64,000 nucleotides of DNA from assembly GCA_910574455.1 (NCBI GenBank), contig CAJSYZ010000005.1, positions 3,720,001-3,784,000 of the forward strand. The letters are read 5' to 3'. This DNA is from Trichaptum fuscoviolaceum (Eukaryota > Basidiomycota > Agaricomycetes > Hymenochaetales > Trichaptaceae). Within the stretch, counting starts at the first letter, position 1, and the number at the start of each line of letters is the position of its first letter. Below, piece by piece: positions 8,126-18,480 of the stretch. Both the position numbers and the translations under genes were made by a program. The notes under the pieces are model-generated. The model had not been told where the DNA came from, made no database searches, and saw only the letters and a program-made list of their open reading frames with translations.

Positions 8126-10793
8126 GCCCTGGCCGGCACTTCCAACTTGTCTGCTCCTGGCCCCTCGGGCGTTGGATACCGTCCCCTCAAATGGGTGATT
8201 GGATCCTTCGCTAAAGAGGTGCTATCTTTGTTCAACGACTGTCTGCGCTTGGGCCACCACCCAGCGTGCTGGCGGATAACGAAGGTAGTAATGCTCAGGA
8301 AGCCAAACAAGAAGGACCAATTCTCTCCTCGGTCTTACAGACCGATTACTCTTGAGGAGACCTTAGGGAAACTCCTTGAGAAGATTCTTGCTAACCGTCT
8401 CCAGTTTCTGGCTAACACTCAGAACAGGCTTCCCCCAAACCAGTATGGCGGTCGTCAAGGGCACTCCGTCTACGACGCCGCCCAACGCCTTTTACAGATT
8501 GTGGAGAAAGCCCAGTCGGAAGACAAAGTGTGTTCTGTCCTAGCGGTGGACATACAAGGCTTCTTTGACTCGGTCCATCCACAACACCTCCACCACCGGC
8601 TCTTGGAGTTAGGTTGTTCGCCAGACATGGCGGACTGGTGCCTTTCTTTCATGACCGGGCGGGAGGCCTGCTATCTCTTTCAATGGCACCACACTCCCTA
8701 GTGTCCGTAAACCGGACTTTGGGACGCCTCAGGGCTCCCCAGTCTCACCCATTCTCTCCACTCTTTTTGCAGCTATTGCGATTCAGCGGTTCCACCACCC
8801 TGACTGCGAGCTCCTGGCATATGTCGACGACCACATGATTGCCATCACTGGCACATCAGCCACCGCCAACTGCAGGAACTTAGTAGGCGCTTACCACCAC
8901 CTCAACTCGAACTTCAACGACATCAATCTCAACATCGAGACCGCGAAGACCGAGCTCCTCCATTTCCACCCCCCTGGGCGTCGCCAAAGATATCGCGGCT
9001 GGGACTCCCGGGGCGTCCAACTCGACGAGGACACTCTCATTAAGCCCTCCATCCCACTTCGGTGGTTGGGGATCTGGTGGGATCCGGCCTTGTCTTTCAA
9101 ACCCCATGTTGAGCGCATGTGCTCCAAGGGCCTCTCCACACTCGCTGCCATTCGCCTGCTTGCCAACACAGAGCGAGGCATGTCCGCCCTCAACCTTCGC
9201 CAGCTCTACTCAGCCTGCGTCAGAACAGTCCTCGCATGGGCTGCGCCGGTTTGGTACACTGGCACCCGCCAGAAGACCCTTGTGGCTCGTCTACAGGGCG
9301 TCCAAAACACCGCTTGCAGGTGGATCCTTGGTGTTTACCGAGGCGCTTCACCGCTAAGCACCAACTATCTTTGCTCTATGCCCCCGTTTCAGTTTTATTT
9401 CAATTATCTTAAAACTAATCATGCTCTTTGCCTTTGGCGCACTCCTCATTCTGTAGGTAGATGTGCTATTCCTGCAGCACAAAAACCACGCCTGTACTCT
9501 TCTTCGCTTGCCGACCGTGTCCCAATTGCCCAACAGGTCCCTGCGTACACACACTCTCCCTGGGAGGATCCACTTGCCTTTGCTGGAGGACGCCTCAAAT
9601 TTGCCATCCCTGCCGGTCCCATTGACACTGACACTCGCCAGGCGTTTGTCGCATCTGCCAACTCTCTGTGCACCACCACCTCCGTCCAGATCTTCACAGA
9701 CGGCTCCAGACTCGAGCACAAGTCTGGCTCAGCAATTGTCGCTATGCGCGGTCACCATCGCTTGGGCTTCAGACACTGCGCTTCCCCCAAAATCGCCACT
9801 GCCACTGACGCTGAGATCTTCTCCCTTGCGTCTGCTCCAGCTTGGGCTGCCTCTCACTTCGGCCGCCACCTCCTGGAAGTGGAGTCCATTGTCTTCCTGT
9901 CAGATTCGCTAACCGCCCTTCGCCTCGTCCGCGACTGGCCATCAGCACCTGGCGCCCACTTACTACTCGCTTGGAAAGCAGGCATCACCAACCTGCTGGA
10001 CATTCACCCCAACCTCAAAATCGAGTTTCACTGGTGCCCGGGTCATTCAGGCGTCCCAGGAAATGAATGGGCTGATGAAGAGGCAAAGAAAGCTACAGAA
10101 TTGCCACCCTCATCTTCCCTTCCTTCGATATCCGCCCTCCGCGAGCAGAACACCTTCAACGCCCAGAAGCAATGGGAGGACCACCTCGCCCATGCCACTG
10201 CCTCCACTGCCGACAAGTACTTGGCAATCACAGGCCCACCAAAACGTCGTCCGCGCGCACTCATGGAGATGTCGGACACCTACCCCCGCGCTGAGATTTC
10301 AGCAGTTGCTCAAGTCCTCTGCTGCGCTGGCCCCTTCGGGGCGTACTGGATGCGCATGAGCCCAGAATATAGGCGCAGAAACGGCCTGATCACCTACTGT
10401 CGTTGGCACAATCACCCCCCTTGGCCTGCCCAGACCGCCGCCCACATACTTGGTGGTTGCGAGACTTTCCGCCCTTGGATTGGTAAGGTCTGGCCCAAAG
10501 GCACCCCACTCCCAGCCCACCACACAGAGTGGGCAGACGAACCCCTTATCGACGTGATTCGCAAGTGGCTTAAGTTCACTAGGCATCTCGACCGCCCCAC
10601 TCAGCGCACCTCAGCTGCCATCCGCCTTGCATTTGCGATGATGGAGCTAGATGGCCTCCCAACCGACCAGGACATGGACCTGACGACCCTTCGTGTGTAC
10701 GTACGGCGCGCCCTTGGACCACGCACTCAGGACACGGACCCGGATCTTTATGATTTTAACGGTCACGTTTCAGACCCTCCTCTTGATCTTTGA
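8126..10793 (+). pseudogene. LINE-c ORF2: RT, RNase H and C-terminal domain, one frameshift
   Basis: Reverse transcriptase motifs in order: QGHSVYDAAQ, motif A VLAVDIQGFFD, motif B GTPQGSPVSP, motif C YVDD (8820-8831). RNase H follows with FTDGSR, an AEIFSL segment and a C-terminal CPGHSGVPGNEWADE. A conserved C-terminal region ends at 10793. One extra C in GGCCTGC (about 8667) breaks the frame between motifs A and B and yields an early stop at 8701. The same insertion occurs in LINE-d, -i and -j. The endonuclease is missing through 5' truncation. Confidence 0.9.
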
Positions 10794-11013
10794 TGCAACT
10801 TACTTCTTTTATGTATGAGGCACCAGCGATCCCAGACAGAACAGTGCTTTACCCAGGTTAACGCCCAGGTACTGTGCCCGGACGCGCCCTCTTTTCTAAA
10901 CTTCGTCTGTGCTTGTAGTGTAGGTTCACCTGCGCCTTGACATGGGCGTGGTGATATGTAAACCAATCTCTCCTCTTCCTTTCCCTTCTTTAATAGGTGG
11001 TGCGCCCACTTAG

Positions 11014-11044
11014 CCGCCACCTTCGGTGGCGGGCACCTCCCGCC
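11014..11044 (+). other. LINE 3' UTR alternating hairpins (LINE-c)
   Basis: CCGCCACC-TTC-GGTGGCGG (11014-11032) is a perfect 8-bp stem. Its 3' arm also starts a second stem, GGCGGG-CACCT-CCCGCC (11028-11044), so the two folds exclude each other. The same pair occurs near the 3' end of every other LINE copy that keeps its tail; LINE-h and LINE-k have lost one G in it. Confidence 0.55.
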
Positions 11045-11145
11045 CAGTTTCGTAGTTTACCTCGATGACGGGCGCCTCCGTTGTAGATAGGTCATGTACT
11101 TAGCTATGCTGCAGGAATAATAAAGCCAAAAAAAAAAAAAAAAAA

Positions 11146-12810
11146 GACATCGACCGCCACCCCCGTCCCCTCGGCTCTGGGCTCGCCTGTACAGCTCAGA
11201 CAAAGGGAACTCGATGTACTACCACCCTCCTCACCACTCCCACCTAGCTCTGATGCTGGTATGCCGTTGGCCTTCCCGGCAACACCGCGCGCGGGTGAGA
11301 AGCGGACGGCCTCTGTCCTGTCCCCATTACCAGGGCACCCTGCTCCCCCCACTGATTCCGTTCCGGAACATGAGATGGCACTAATACATGGCATGTACCA
11401 TCTCTGGGACACCCTCTCTGACCAGCTCACGGCCAACTTTGCTGACCTGAGCAAGACCCCCCCCGAGCGAATGATGTTGAACGCCAGCACACTAGGTGGA
11501 CTGTATGCAGCAACCTACATAATGCTGTTGACACTTGTGGATGGGAAGGATGCTAATCCCAACGTCAAAGAGTATGCTGACCATGCGGCAGCTGCCTTCC
11601 AACAACACCACGCCGAAACCGGCGTCCCACTCCCCCCACCATTTGTATCTCCCCCCACTCCTGACGACGACCCAGCATCCAGCAAGAGCATGGCCACTAT
11701 GAACAAGGCCCTCACACAGCTGATCAAGGATGTCCGCGTTATGCAGAAGCAGAATGCAGGCATCACTAAGTTGAATAGCGATGTTGGTACCCTCTCCAGA
11801 CAGGTGCAGACTCTACTCGACCGGCCTCCACCTCGCCCCCCTTGCATCAACCCGCCGCCACCCCCCCAGGTAGCTCCGGCCCCAGTCCCACTCACCTACG
11901 CTCAGGTGGCAGCTGCTACTGCCCCAGCACCCCCTGTCACTACCACCCCAGCCCCCAAGGCCACGGGCAGGACCACTCCCAAGAAGGCGCCCTCCTCAGG
12001 ACGTGCCTCACCCCCACCACCCAAGATGTATGCCAAGGAGCCGACCTTGGTGTTTACAGCTAACCCCTACATCCCAGCAGCCAAGCGCAAGTCTGGTGCC
12101 GCCCTTACAACTGCGGTGCGTAATTTCTTTGCTGAGCTGCCCACCACAAAGCGTCTTCTGGTGCGGTCTGCGGTCTTCAACACTAAAGGCCGTATCGTAT
12201 GCACGTTCACTAACCGTCCAGGCTCTACTGAGGGCATGGCGGTCGAAAGCGCTCTTGATAGCCATGCGGGTGCCCTGTGTGCTCACTTGGCTCCCATTTG
12301 CTACACGGGTACCATGCAAGTGCCACCGGTACTCATTGCAACCCGGGTCCGTCCGCGGTCCACCCTTAGGATTTCCATGGTCCCCACTAGGGACACTACT
12401 CTTCCTAAGGGTCAGCGGACGACGTACACTCAGGAGGATCTGCTGGCCGAGGTTAACAGCAATCCCATCCTTAGCGACCTCCAGTACATTGTCCCTCCCC
12501 ACTATACAGCACAATCGGATGCACTTGAGAAAGAGAAACTCGAGATTTGCCCGGTTATTTTCACCTTTGCAGACAGAGAGAAAGGAGAAATACACGAGAA
12601 GCTCCTCAAAAAGCCGACCGTGTGGCTCTTCGGACTCCGGCTCCGCCTATCCATCCCACCAATGCGCCCAGGCTTCTCTCAGTGCGACAGATGCCAGGCG
12701 CTTGGTCATTCCAGCAGGGGCTGCAAGGCCCCTATCACATGTGCGTATTGCGCCGGTCCGCATGCCACTAAGTACCACCGCTCGAAGTGCCCAACCTGCG
12801 CTCAGGAAGC
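11146..12810 (+). pseudogene. LINE-d ORF1, 5'-truncated and interrupted by gypsy B
   Basis: ORF1 lacking about the first 45 codons; the first in-frame ATG inside is at 11261. It is open through the first two zinc knuckles (CDRCQALGHSSRGC and CAYCAGPHATKYH) to CAQEA, where the gypsy B 5' LTR begins. The remaining codons are at 25535-25709. The frame runs on into the LTR and stops at 12907, so only a fusion tail is made. Confidence 0.9.
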
Positions 12811-13629
12811 TGTCGAGATCCCGGGCTCCTTTTCTCATTTCCCGCACTTTCCCGCCAAGGATCCCGACATGAGCAGACAAACCCGCGGGGAGAATCCCGC
12901 CATTTGATTCCCCGCGCGAAACCTCATTCCCGAATCGCACGATCCCATGCTCACGTGACTTATCCCGCACCACCGTCCCGGCAACCATGCACGCATACAC
13001 ACACTCATTTTACGACGACCCGCCACGGCACACGTACATTCACTTATCAACATACGCTCATTAATCCGTTAGTACCTCAAGGTGACGACCTGCAACAGTC
13101 TGGCATACCTAGTCTGGCTAGTCGCGGCCCCGGACCGGACGCTGACGTCCACGGACAGGCCGTAGCCATCTGGAGAGACGGGATAGACATGCCTAGCAGT
13201 GCGGTCGTAGCATGTATTGTTTGTAGTAGATAGGTGCGCATTGCGCAAGGACACTTAGCGTAGATTAACTATACAGTCTTTACGAAGTAGATAAATAGCT
13301 GTAGGCATCGTAAGGAGCACCCCACTTTTGACCTCTTGTGGAGTGCTTCCTTAGGTGCGATCTCTCTCTTTTCTCCTGTGTAGTTAGTTGCACAATACTT
13401 ACTTGTGGAGTGCTTCCTTAGGGATCCGCTTACTTGACGTTCAAAGCAGTGAAGAGTCCTAGCTGGCCTTGAGAATCCCGCGACGCGCCTGGATAGAATC
13501 CCGCGCGTTTCCCGCCTGAATTCCCACGCTCGTTCCCAGTCGCGAATCCAGATTCCCGAACGCGGGTTCTTGTCGCGAATTCCAGTTTCCCGAAACTGTT
13601 TCCCGCTACAACTCCCGACGGTCGTAACA
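12811..13629 (+). repeat. 5' LTR of gypsy B
   Basis: 819 bp, TG...CA ends (TGTCGAGATCCC ... GGTCGTAACA). It contains a TATA-like box (13291-13298), a predicted transcript start at 13324 and a 21-bp direct repeat (CTTGTGGAGTGCTTCCTTAGG) at 13335-13355 and 13402-13422. Differences from the 3' LTR: 12905, 13182, 13217 and 13392 (approximate positions). Confidence 0.95.
13291..13334 (+). promoter_or_regulatory. Predicted LTR core promoter and transcript 5' end
   Basis: ATAAATAG at 13291-13298 is TATA-like. Thirty-three bases from its start lies ACTTTTGACCT (13324-13334), which is the exact complement of AGGTCAAAAGT just after the LTR (13632-13642). The spacing and match suggest that the transcript begins at or next to 13324. 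Inference from sequence, by analogy with Tf1. Confidence 0.55.
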
Positions 13630-13631
13630 TT

Positions 13632-13642
13632 AGGTCAAAAGT
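13632..13642 (+). promoter_or_regulatory. Predicted self-priming primer-binding site
   Basis: AGGTCAAAAGT, two bases after the 5' LTR. I see no match to a tRNA 3' end (no TGG start), but it is complementary over 11 nt to 13324-13334 in the LTR. This is the arrangement of Tf1/sushi-type elements, in which the 5' end of the mRNA folds back to prime minus-strand synthesis. Gypsy A has the same sequence beside both of its LTRs. Confidence 0.6.
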
Positions 13643-13718
13643 CCTGGCTCACCGCCGCTCGGACTCGACACCCTCACGCTCTTTACTTCTACCCCCGCAC
13701 CCGTACCGCCGACCCGTG

Positions 13719-14927
13719 ATGTCGTCCCACCAGGAATGGGGAGGACTCGCAGACACCTTCGCTTTCCCGTCCCCTAGCTCCTCGATGGAGGAAGACAAAC
13801 TCCAGCCCATCCTTGATCACCTCGACACCCTCGAAAAGCACTACTCCAAGCTAGTCAACGAACACAATCAGGTCCAGAACACAGTCGCCCAGCTCAAGCA
13901 CGCCAACCGGGCGTTAGAAGCCCAAATCGCGAGTCAGCCCGCCTCCCCGTCTGGGGGCGGAGCAGGGCTCAAGATGAAGCTTCCCGACACCTTTGAAGGC
14001 GAACGAGCCAAGCTGGAGAACTGGATTCACCAGATTAAGCTCTACCTGTTCGGACAACATCCGGGACTAGACGAAACCCGCAAGGTCGCATTTGCTCTGA
14101 TGCTACTGCGGGGGCCGGCGCAAGACTGGGCACGACCCATTCTAGATCGACTCCAGGACATCCCGACACCGCCAGAAGCCGCCAGCCTGGAGGCCCTGTT
14201 CGCCGCCCTTCGCGCCTCTTACGGGGAAATCGATGCAGACAAAGCCGCAGCCGACAAGCTGATGCGCCTACGCCAGACAGGAACGGTTGCCGAGTTTGCG
14301 TCGCAATTCCGTGCCCTCCAAGCCCTCACCGGGTGGCCCAAGGACGCAACGACGGATGTCATCTACCTCGACATGTTCCGGAAGGGACTCAAAGACCAGG
14401 TTCGCCAGCACATCGCCAGCACAGAGGCGAAGGATATGAAATTCGATGCCTACGTCAACTGGGTTTCCGAGACGGACGAGAAGCTAAGGCTCGCACACGC
14501 CTATGGACCAGTATCAAAGCCAGCGGCTACGCCCCAAAGCAATCCCGGCACCACTAGTTCAGCTCCGCGTACGATCCCGACTGCGGGCGCAAGCCCGACG
14601 AAGGATCCCAACGCAATGGAGATTGACAGGGTGCGCCGGGAGCGCAGGAGTAAGGGACTATGCTACTACTGCGGAGAGAAAGACCATTTGGTGAGCGATT
14701 GCCCAACGCGACTGCCATCCCGAAACCTAAAAGCTACGAAATCCATGTCCCCGTCGAGCCCATCGCCCCCCGCGCTCCAGTCGTTCGAAGAAACGCTCAA
14801 ACGTATGGCGGAACAGTACGTCCAGAATGTGCAGCAGTCCGTGCTACAGAACGCATTCGCCGCCATGACGCCCGCCGCCAAGAACGTTCACAATCCCGAA
14901 GCCCCGCCCCCAGCGGATTTTCAGTAG
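13719..14927 (+). CDS. gag: Ty3/gypsy gag (gypsy B)
   Basis: A 402-residue Gag that assembles the element's particle and binds its RNA. The start ATG at 13719 (MSSHQEWGG) is the first in-frame ATG after the leader. A coiled-coil-like segment lies near residues 25-70, a gag domain near 85-270, and one CCHC knuckle CYYCGEKDHLVSDC near 315. The frame is intact. The C-terminal 268 nt overlap the pol frame, which lies at -1 relative to gag, so Pol is probably made by ribosomal frameshifting; I see no classic slippery heptamer near the gag stop. Confidence 0.92.
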   Translation: MSSHQEWGGLADTFAFPSPSSSMEEDKLQPILDHLDTLEKHYSKLVNEHNQVQNTVAQLKHANRALEAQIASQPASPSGGGAGLKMKLPDTFEGERAKLENWIHQIKLYLFGQHPGLDETRKVAFALMLLRGPAQDWARPILDRLQDIPTPPEAASLEALFAALRASYGEIDADKAAADKLMRLRQTGTVAEFASQFRALQALTGWPKDATTDVIYLDMFRKGLKDQVRQHIASTEAKDMKFDAYVNWVSETDEKLRLAHAYGPVSKPAATPQSNPGTTSSAPRTIPTAGASPTKDPNAMEIDRVRRERRSKGLCYYCGEKDHLVSDCPTRLPSRNLKATKSMSPSSPSPPALQSFEETLKRMAEQYVQNVQQSVLQNAFAAMTPAAKNVHNPEAPPPADFQ

Positions 14928-15987
14928 GGTCGTATTGCTCAGTCGCGCCCTATACGACCCAACCGCCCTTGTGGCCGAAGAACTCTCTTAATAATGGTCC
15001 CTTGTATTTAACCATCTCTACAATAGACCGTCGTCTTCGACGACATTTGAAGTTCCCGGTACAGGTTAGCGACGGAAAGACGGATGCCTTAGCCACAGTA
15101 ATGTTAGACAGCGGTGCGTCGGGAACTTTCATAAATTCCCGCTACGTTTCGCGACATGGACTCCAGACCCGGGACTTGGTAATCCCGATACTTTTGCGCA
15201 ACGCGGACAACTCCCCGAACGCGATTGGACGCATCACCAAGGAAGTAGTCCTCAACGTCGAGATGAAAGGACACTTAGAACAGTTGACCATGGCCGTCGC
15301 GGATATTGGCGACGACGATATTATCATGGGGATCGACTGGTTGCGGCACCATAACCCAACCATTGACTGGACCAACAATGTGGTCGATCTCAACCGCTGC
15401 CCGCCCCAGTGTGACAACCAGCAACGCCTGGTCCCGCTTCCCCGCCTCGCCATAGCAGAAGAAGTCGAGACCCCCTGGGGGCCCGACAGGACCCAGGCCG
15501 AATGGGAAGCTGTCCCACCGGGATTTCGGTACTCAGAAAAATATTGGGACCAGTACCACGACGCCGAATCCTACTTCGTCACGACGGACGACCATTTCGC
15601 GTACAAAATTGCCGCCTCGTACACCCACTCCCAGGCCATCGCTGAGAAGTCTGCGGTGAAGGAAGGCGAGAAAACCTTCGAAGAACTAGTTCCCCCCGAA
15701 TTCCGTGAGTTTGCCAACGTTTTCTCGAAAGTTGAATCCGAAAGGCTTCCACTGCGCAAGCCGTATGACCACGCCATAGATTTAGAACCCGGGAAGGTTC
15801 CCCCGTACAGCAAAATCTATCCCTTGGCCCCAGCCGAACGCGATGCCCTTCGCGAATTCGTTGACGAAAATCTGCGCAAAGGGTACATACGACCTTCGAA
15901 ATCCCCTGCAGCGGCTCCCGTCTTCTTTATCAAGAAAAAGGATGGAACCTTGCGCATGGTAGTCGATTACCGACGACTGAACGACAT
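14660..15987 (+). pseudogene. pol: Ty3/gypsy pol, part 1: protease and RT N-terminus
   Basis: First part of the polyprotein, open from within gag to the TIR-1 insertion. An aspartic protease is shown by MLDSGASGTFIN (around 15105-15140), which cuts Gag-Pol. After a linker the RT begins with the usual YDHAIDLEPG and PLAPAERDALREFVDENL and reaches motif FFIKKKDGTLRMVVDYRRLNDIT. At 15988-15990 the frame enters TIR-1 and stops at 16003. Codons resume at 19774 in the same phase. Apart from the insertion I see no damage in this part. Confidence 0.92.
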
Positions 15988-16120
15988 CACCAGTACCAAC
16001 TAAAATTCTGAGAATATACGATAAATTATCGCAGGCCGTTCTACAAGTTATCGACGATAAGCAAAAGCAGTGTTTTTTTGCACTGCGGCAGCTTAATGCC
16101 GTGCTTCGGAGCACATGCCG
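15988..16120 (+). repeat. Left terminal inverted repeat of TIR-1
   Basis: Pairs with the complement of about 19640-19765. The shared core reads GCCGTTCTACAAGTTATCG (16038-16056), then CGATAAGCAAAA, and continues less exactly through GCGGCAGCTTAATGCCG. It also has internal copies of TTATCG/CGATAA, which may be binding sites for the transposase. Confidence 0.8.
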
Positions 16121-16279
16121 GGCGTGCCGAGCACGGCAGAGCCTCGGGGGTCTATAGGAACCCTCCAGGCAGGCACGCATCATTTCAAATTAAATAACAA
16201 ATTTATTTCGAAAGCCTGGACCATCATGATGGTCCAGGCAATACTAGTACATTACTATAAATAACATTATAATACTAAT

Positions 16280-17340
16280 TTAAAAGCAGTGCTGCCGCAC
16301 GCGCACCCTGCGCGCGCGCGGCGGCGGCGGCGAAAAGAATAAAAATAAAAAACAAAAGAACGGCGGGCGCCCGCTGCCACGCCCGGCTTGCACTTGCGTG
16401 AGCAAGTCCTGCGCTGAGCTCTGTTTGGGGGCGGGGCGTCTCGCGTGCGTGTCGCGTCGGCGTCGACTCGTTGTGCGCGAGCGGCGCGCCACCTACAATT
16501 GCGTTCGTCCCGTCATTCGTTGCTGTCGAGTGGGTACGAGGTCGCGTGCGATAAGGCACACAAAGTGCGCGGAAGGAAGGCGGAGTGGTGGGTGGAATGG
16601 ACGAGCCCGTGAAGGGAGGTGAGAGCTCGCAAGCGCTGCTACGCTCGGCTCGATAGATTGTGGTGCACCTGCGGAGAGAAGCGTGCCACTGTCAGTGAGG
16701 TCTGATGTGTGACCCATCTTCGCCGGAAGGCGACGATGAATACAAGTGAGAAGAAAAGAAGACGTACCTGGATTGCTGCCTCGGAGTACAGCTTTTGCGA
16801 CACTGTCCAGCTCCTTTCTCCTTCTCCTCGTACTCCTGAATCGGTGATTCCTCCAAGGTAACGAGCCATGAGATCGTCTCGTTGACGGCAGCCTAGCTTG
16901 GACTTGTCCTCGTGCTTGAACTTGTCCTTGAGCTTCTCGTCGTCCAGAGAGATAAGGAGGTTGTAGGAGTAAGTCTCGAAGTCTCGAAAGCTGCGCTTGC
17001 GCTCGCTTGTCCGTGAGCCTGCCGTCGTTCAGTGAGGTAAGAGATGTCGGAGTAAGACTCGAGGTCTCGAGAGGTGCGCTTGCGTTCGCTTGTCCTTGAG
17101 CTTCTCGTCGTTCAGAGAGGTGCGGAGGTGTAGGAGACTGGGAGTAAGACTCGAGGCCTGAAAGCTGCGCTCGCGAGCATACAGCTCGCGCCCGAGAGGC
17201 GAGAGGCTGCGGAAGCAGAAGCAAGACGGCGTTTGCGCGAAGCAAACGCCTTCTTGCCCGTCGTCCATAGCTCTGAGAGCTTGAAGAAGAGGGAAGAAAC
17301 AGAGAAAGACGACGTTCGTGATGCATGCAGATAGCGCGCC
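16280..17340. other. GC-rich non-coding left arm of TIR-1 with ~100-bp tandem repeats
   Basis: A CG-dinucleotide-rich patch (16290-16560) is followed at about 16905-17180 by three imperfect tandem units of about 100 bp sharing TTGAGCTTCTCGTCGTTCAG and GGAGTAAGACTCGAGGTCTC. TIR-2 has a single such unit (60950-61040, then 62717 on, once LINE-k is removed). A 321-codon minus-strand frame (16493-17458) crosses these repeats, but it has Ser/Arg/Leu-rich low complexity, so I regard it as chance. Confidence 0.65.
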
Positions 17341-18480
17341 ACGACCCTGAGAATCGCGTGAAATTACTATATATGGTATGTCTCACTCTTATTTTCTGCT
17401 TCAAACATATCAATAACATACGTTTTGAATTTAATATAGACATATTGATCTCAGGCACAGTAGCTAATTAGATTTATTATATGCTAATGTATGTACACAA
17501 AAAATACGGAGGCTACAGAATGTGTTACAAAGGGTAAACTGTAAACTCTACAATGGAAATGCATGATTCATGCATATTCCCTACAATTCTTCGATTTCTC
17601 CTTTATCTTACGTTCCTCTGATAGCCTTAAAACTTTACATTATGACTTAATGTTTATTATTGAAGCTCTCGAAAAATTATGGGCTTTCATGTAGCTTTAC
17701 AAAAGGCTACAAAAATGAAACAATCTCTAAAATTGGCCATTTTGAGCACTTTTGAGTCAAAATTCAACATTTGCAGCTACTTTCACTATATTAATGATGA
17801 TATAAAAATATAAATATATTACATAGCAATAAAAGAGGCTCTAATGAAACAAACTCAGGTGTTAGAATGGAAGTTACTAAGAAAACAGGTGTGAAGTAGA
17901 CAAATCAGTCCAAGAGTGGAACACATCTGTATAAGTTCACTCGAAGTGATGCATTCGAAGCACCACTTTGGAGTTCAACCACTTCCACTCTATCTATCCT
18001 CGAAATTCTTTTTTAAACTTCTATATAATGTAGATTAGATCTATTATACAAAATATGGAAGTCTCAGATGTGCTCAAAAGTATACAAATGAATAAATACT
18101 GCTAGAGCAGCACTTTTTAACACTGTTTTGGTTATTACACAACAACAAAGTACATGAATGCTATTAAAATAAATATGATAATTTACTTTATACTTATCTC
18201 GTTTGCATGGTAAAATGTGCCTGAGTTATTTTCGAGGTCGTGTTTTAATATTGAGAGAAAAGGATGGTCGGCGATGCCTCGGAGATGTGCTCCGGGAATC
18301 GCCGGACTCACTTTTGAGGACACGGACGTGTCGAGGTGTACCTTCGACAACGTCTATAAATTATATAAATCACTCCTTGCACGCAGTTTTTTGTGGTTCA
18401 GATGTATATATATTATAGATCAGATTAAAGTAAAATTATACATGATTTAAGATTTAAAAAAAGTGAGAACTAACATACTA
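17341..18480. other. AT-rich conserved non-coding core of the TIR elements
   Basis: No ORF. The region is clearly alignable with 62900-64000 in TIR-2, including GTGAAATTACTATATAT, GTACACAAAAAA, CCATTTTGAGCACTTTTG, and a TTCACTCGAAGTGATGCATTC palindrome-like block. Conservation of non-coding DNA between two diverged copies suggests a structural or cis role. It ends in two hairpins (18265-18360). Confidence 0.65.
18265..18355 (+). other. Conserved double hairpin in TIR-1
   Basis: GTCGGCGAT...ATCGCCGGAC encloses a smaller stem CTCGGAG/CTCCGGG; shortly after comes GTCGAGGT-GT-ACCTTCGAC. In TIR-2 the corresponding stems are longer and perfect: GTGTCCGGCGAT/ATCGCCGGACAC and GTCGAAGG-ACA-CCTTCGAC (63824-63911). 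Their function is unknown. Confidence 0.6.

Larger units (their letters stand above)
8126..11145 (+). mobile_element. LINE-c, 5'-truncated LINE
   Basis: Starts inside the ORF2 linker before the RT, directly after the LINE-b A tract, and ends with AATAATAAAGCC and an 18-base A tract (11128-11145). LINE-d begins on the next base. No target-site duplication is visible at either side. Confidence 0.9.

Noticed and set aside
13716..13718. GTG at 13716 as the gag start
   Set aside because: The ATG at 13719 follows at once and is the eukaryotic start; gypsy A has no in-frame initiator at that GTG position.
16493..17458. A 321-codon minus-strand open frame in TIR-1
   Set aside because: Low-complexity Ser/Arg/Leu-rich, spans imperfect tandem repeats, no motif, and the corresponding TIR-2 region has no matching frame; probably chance in GC-rich DNA.
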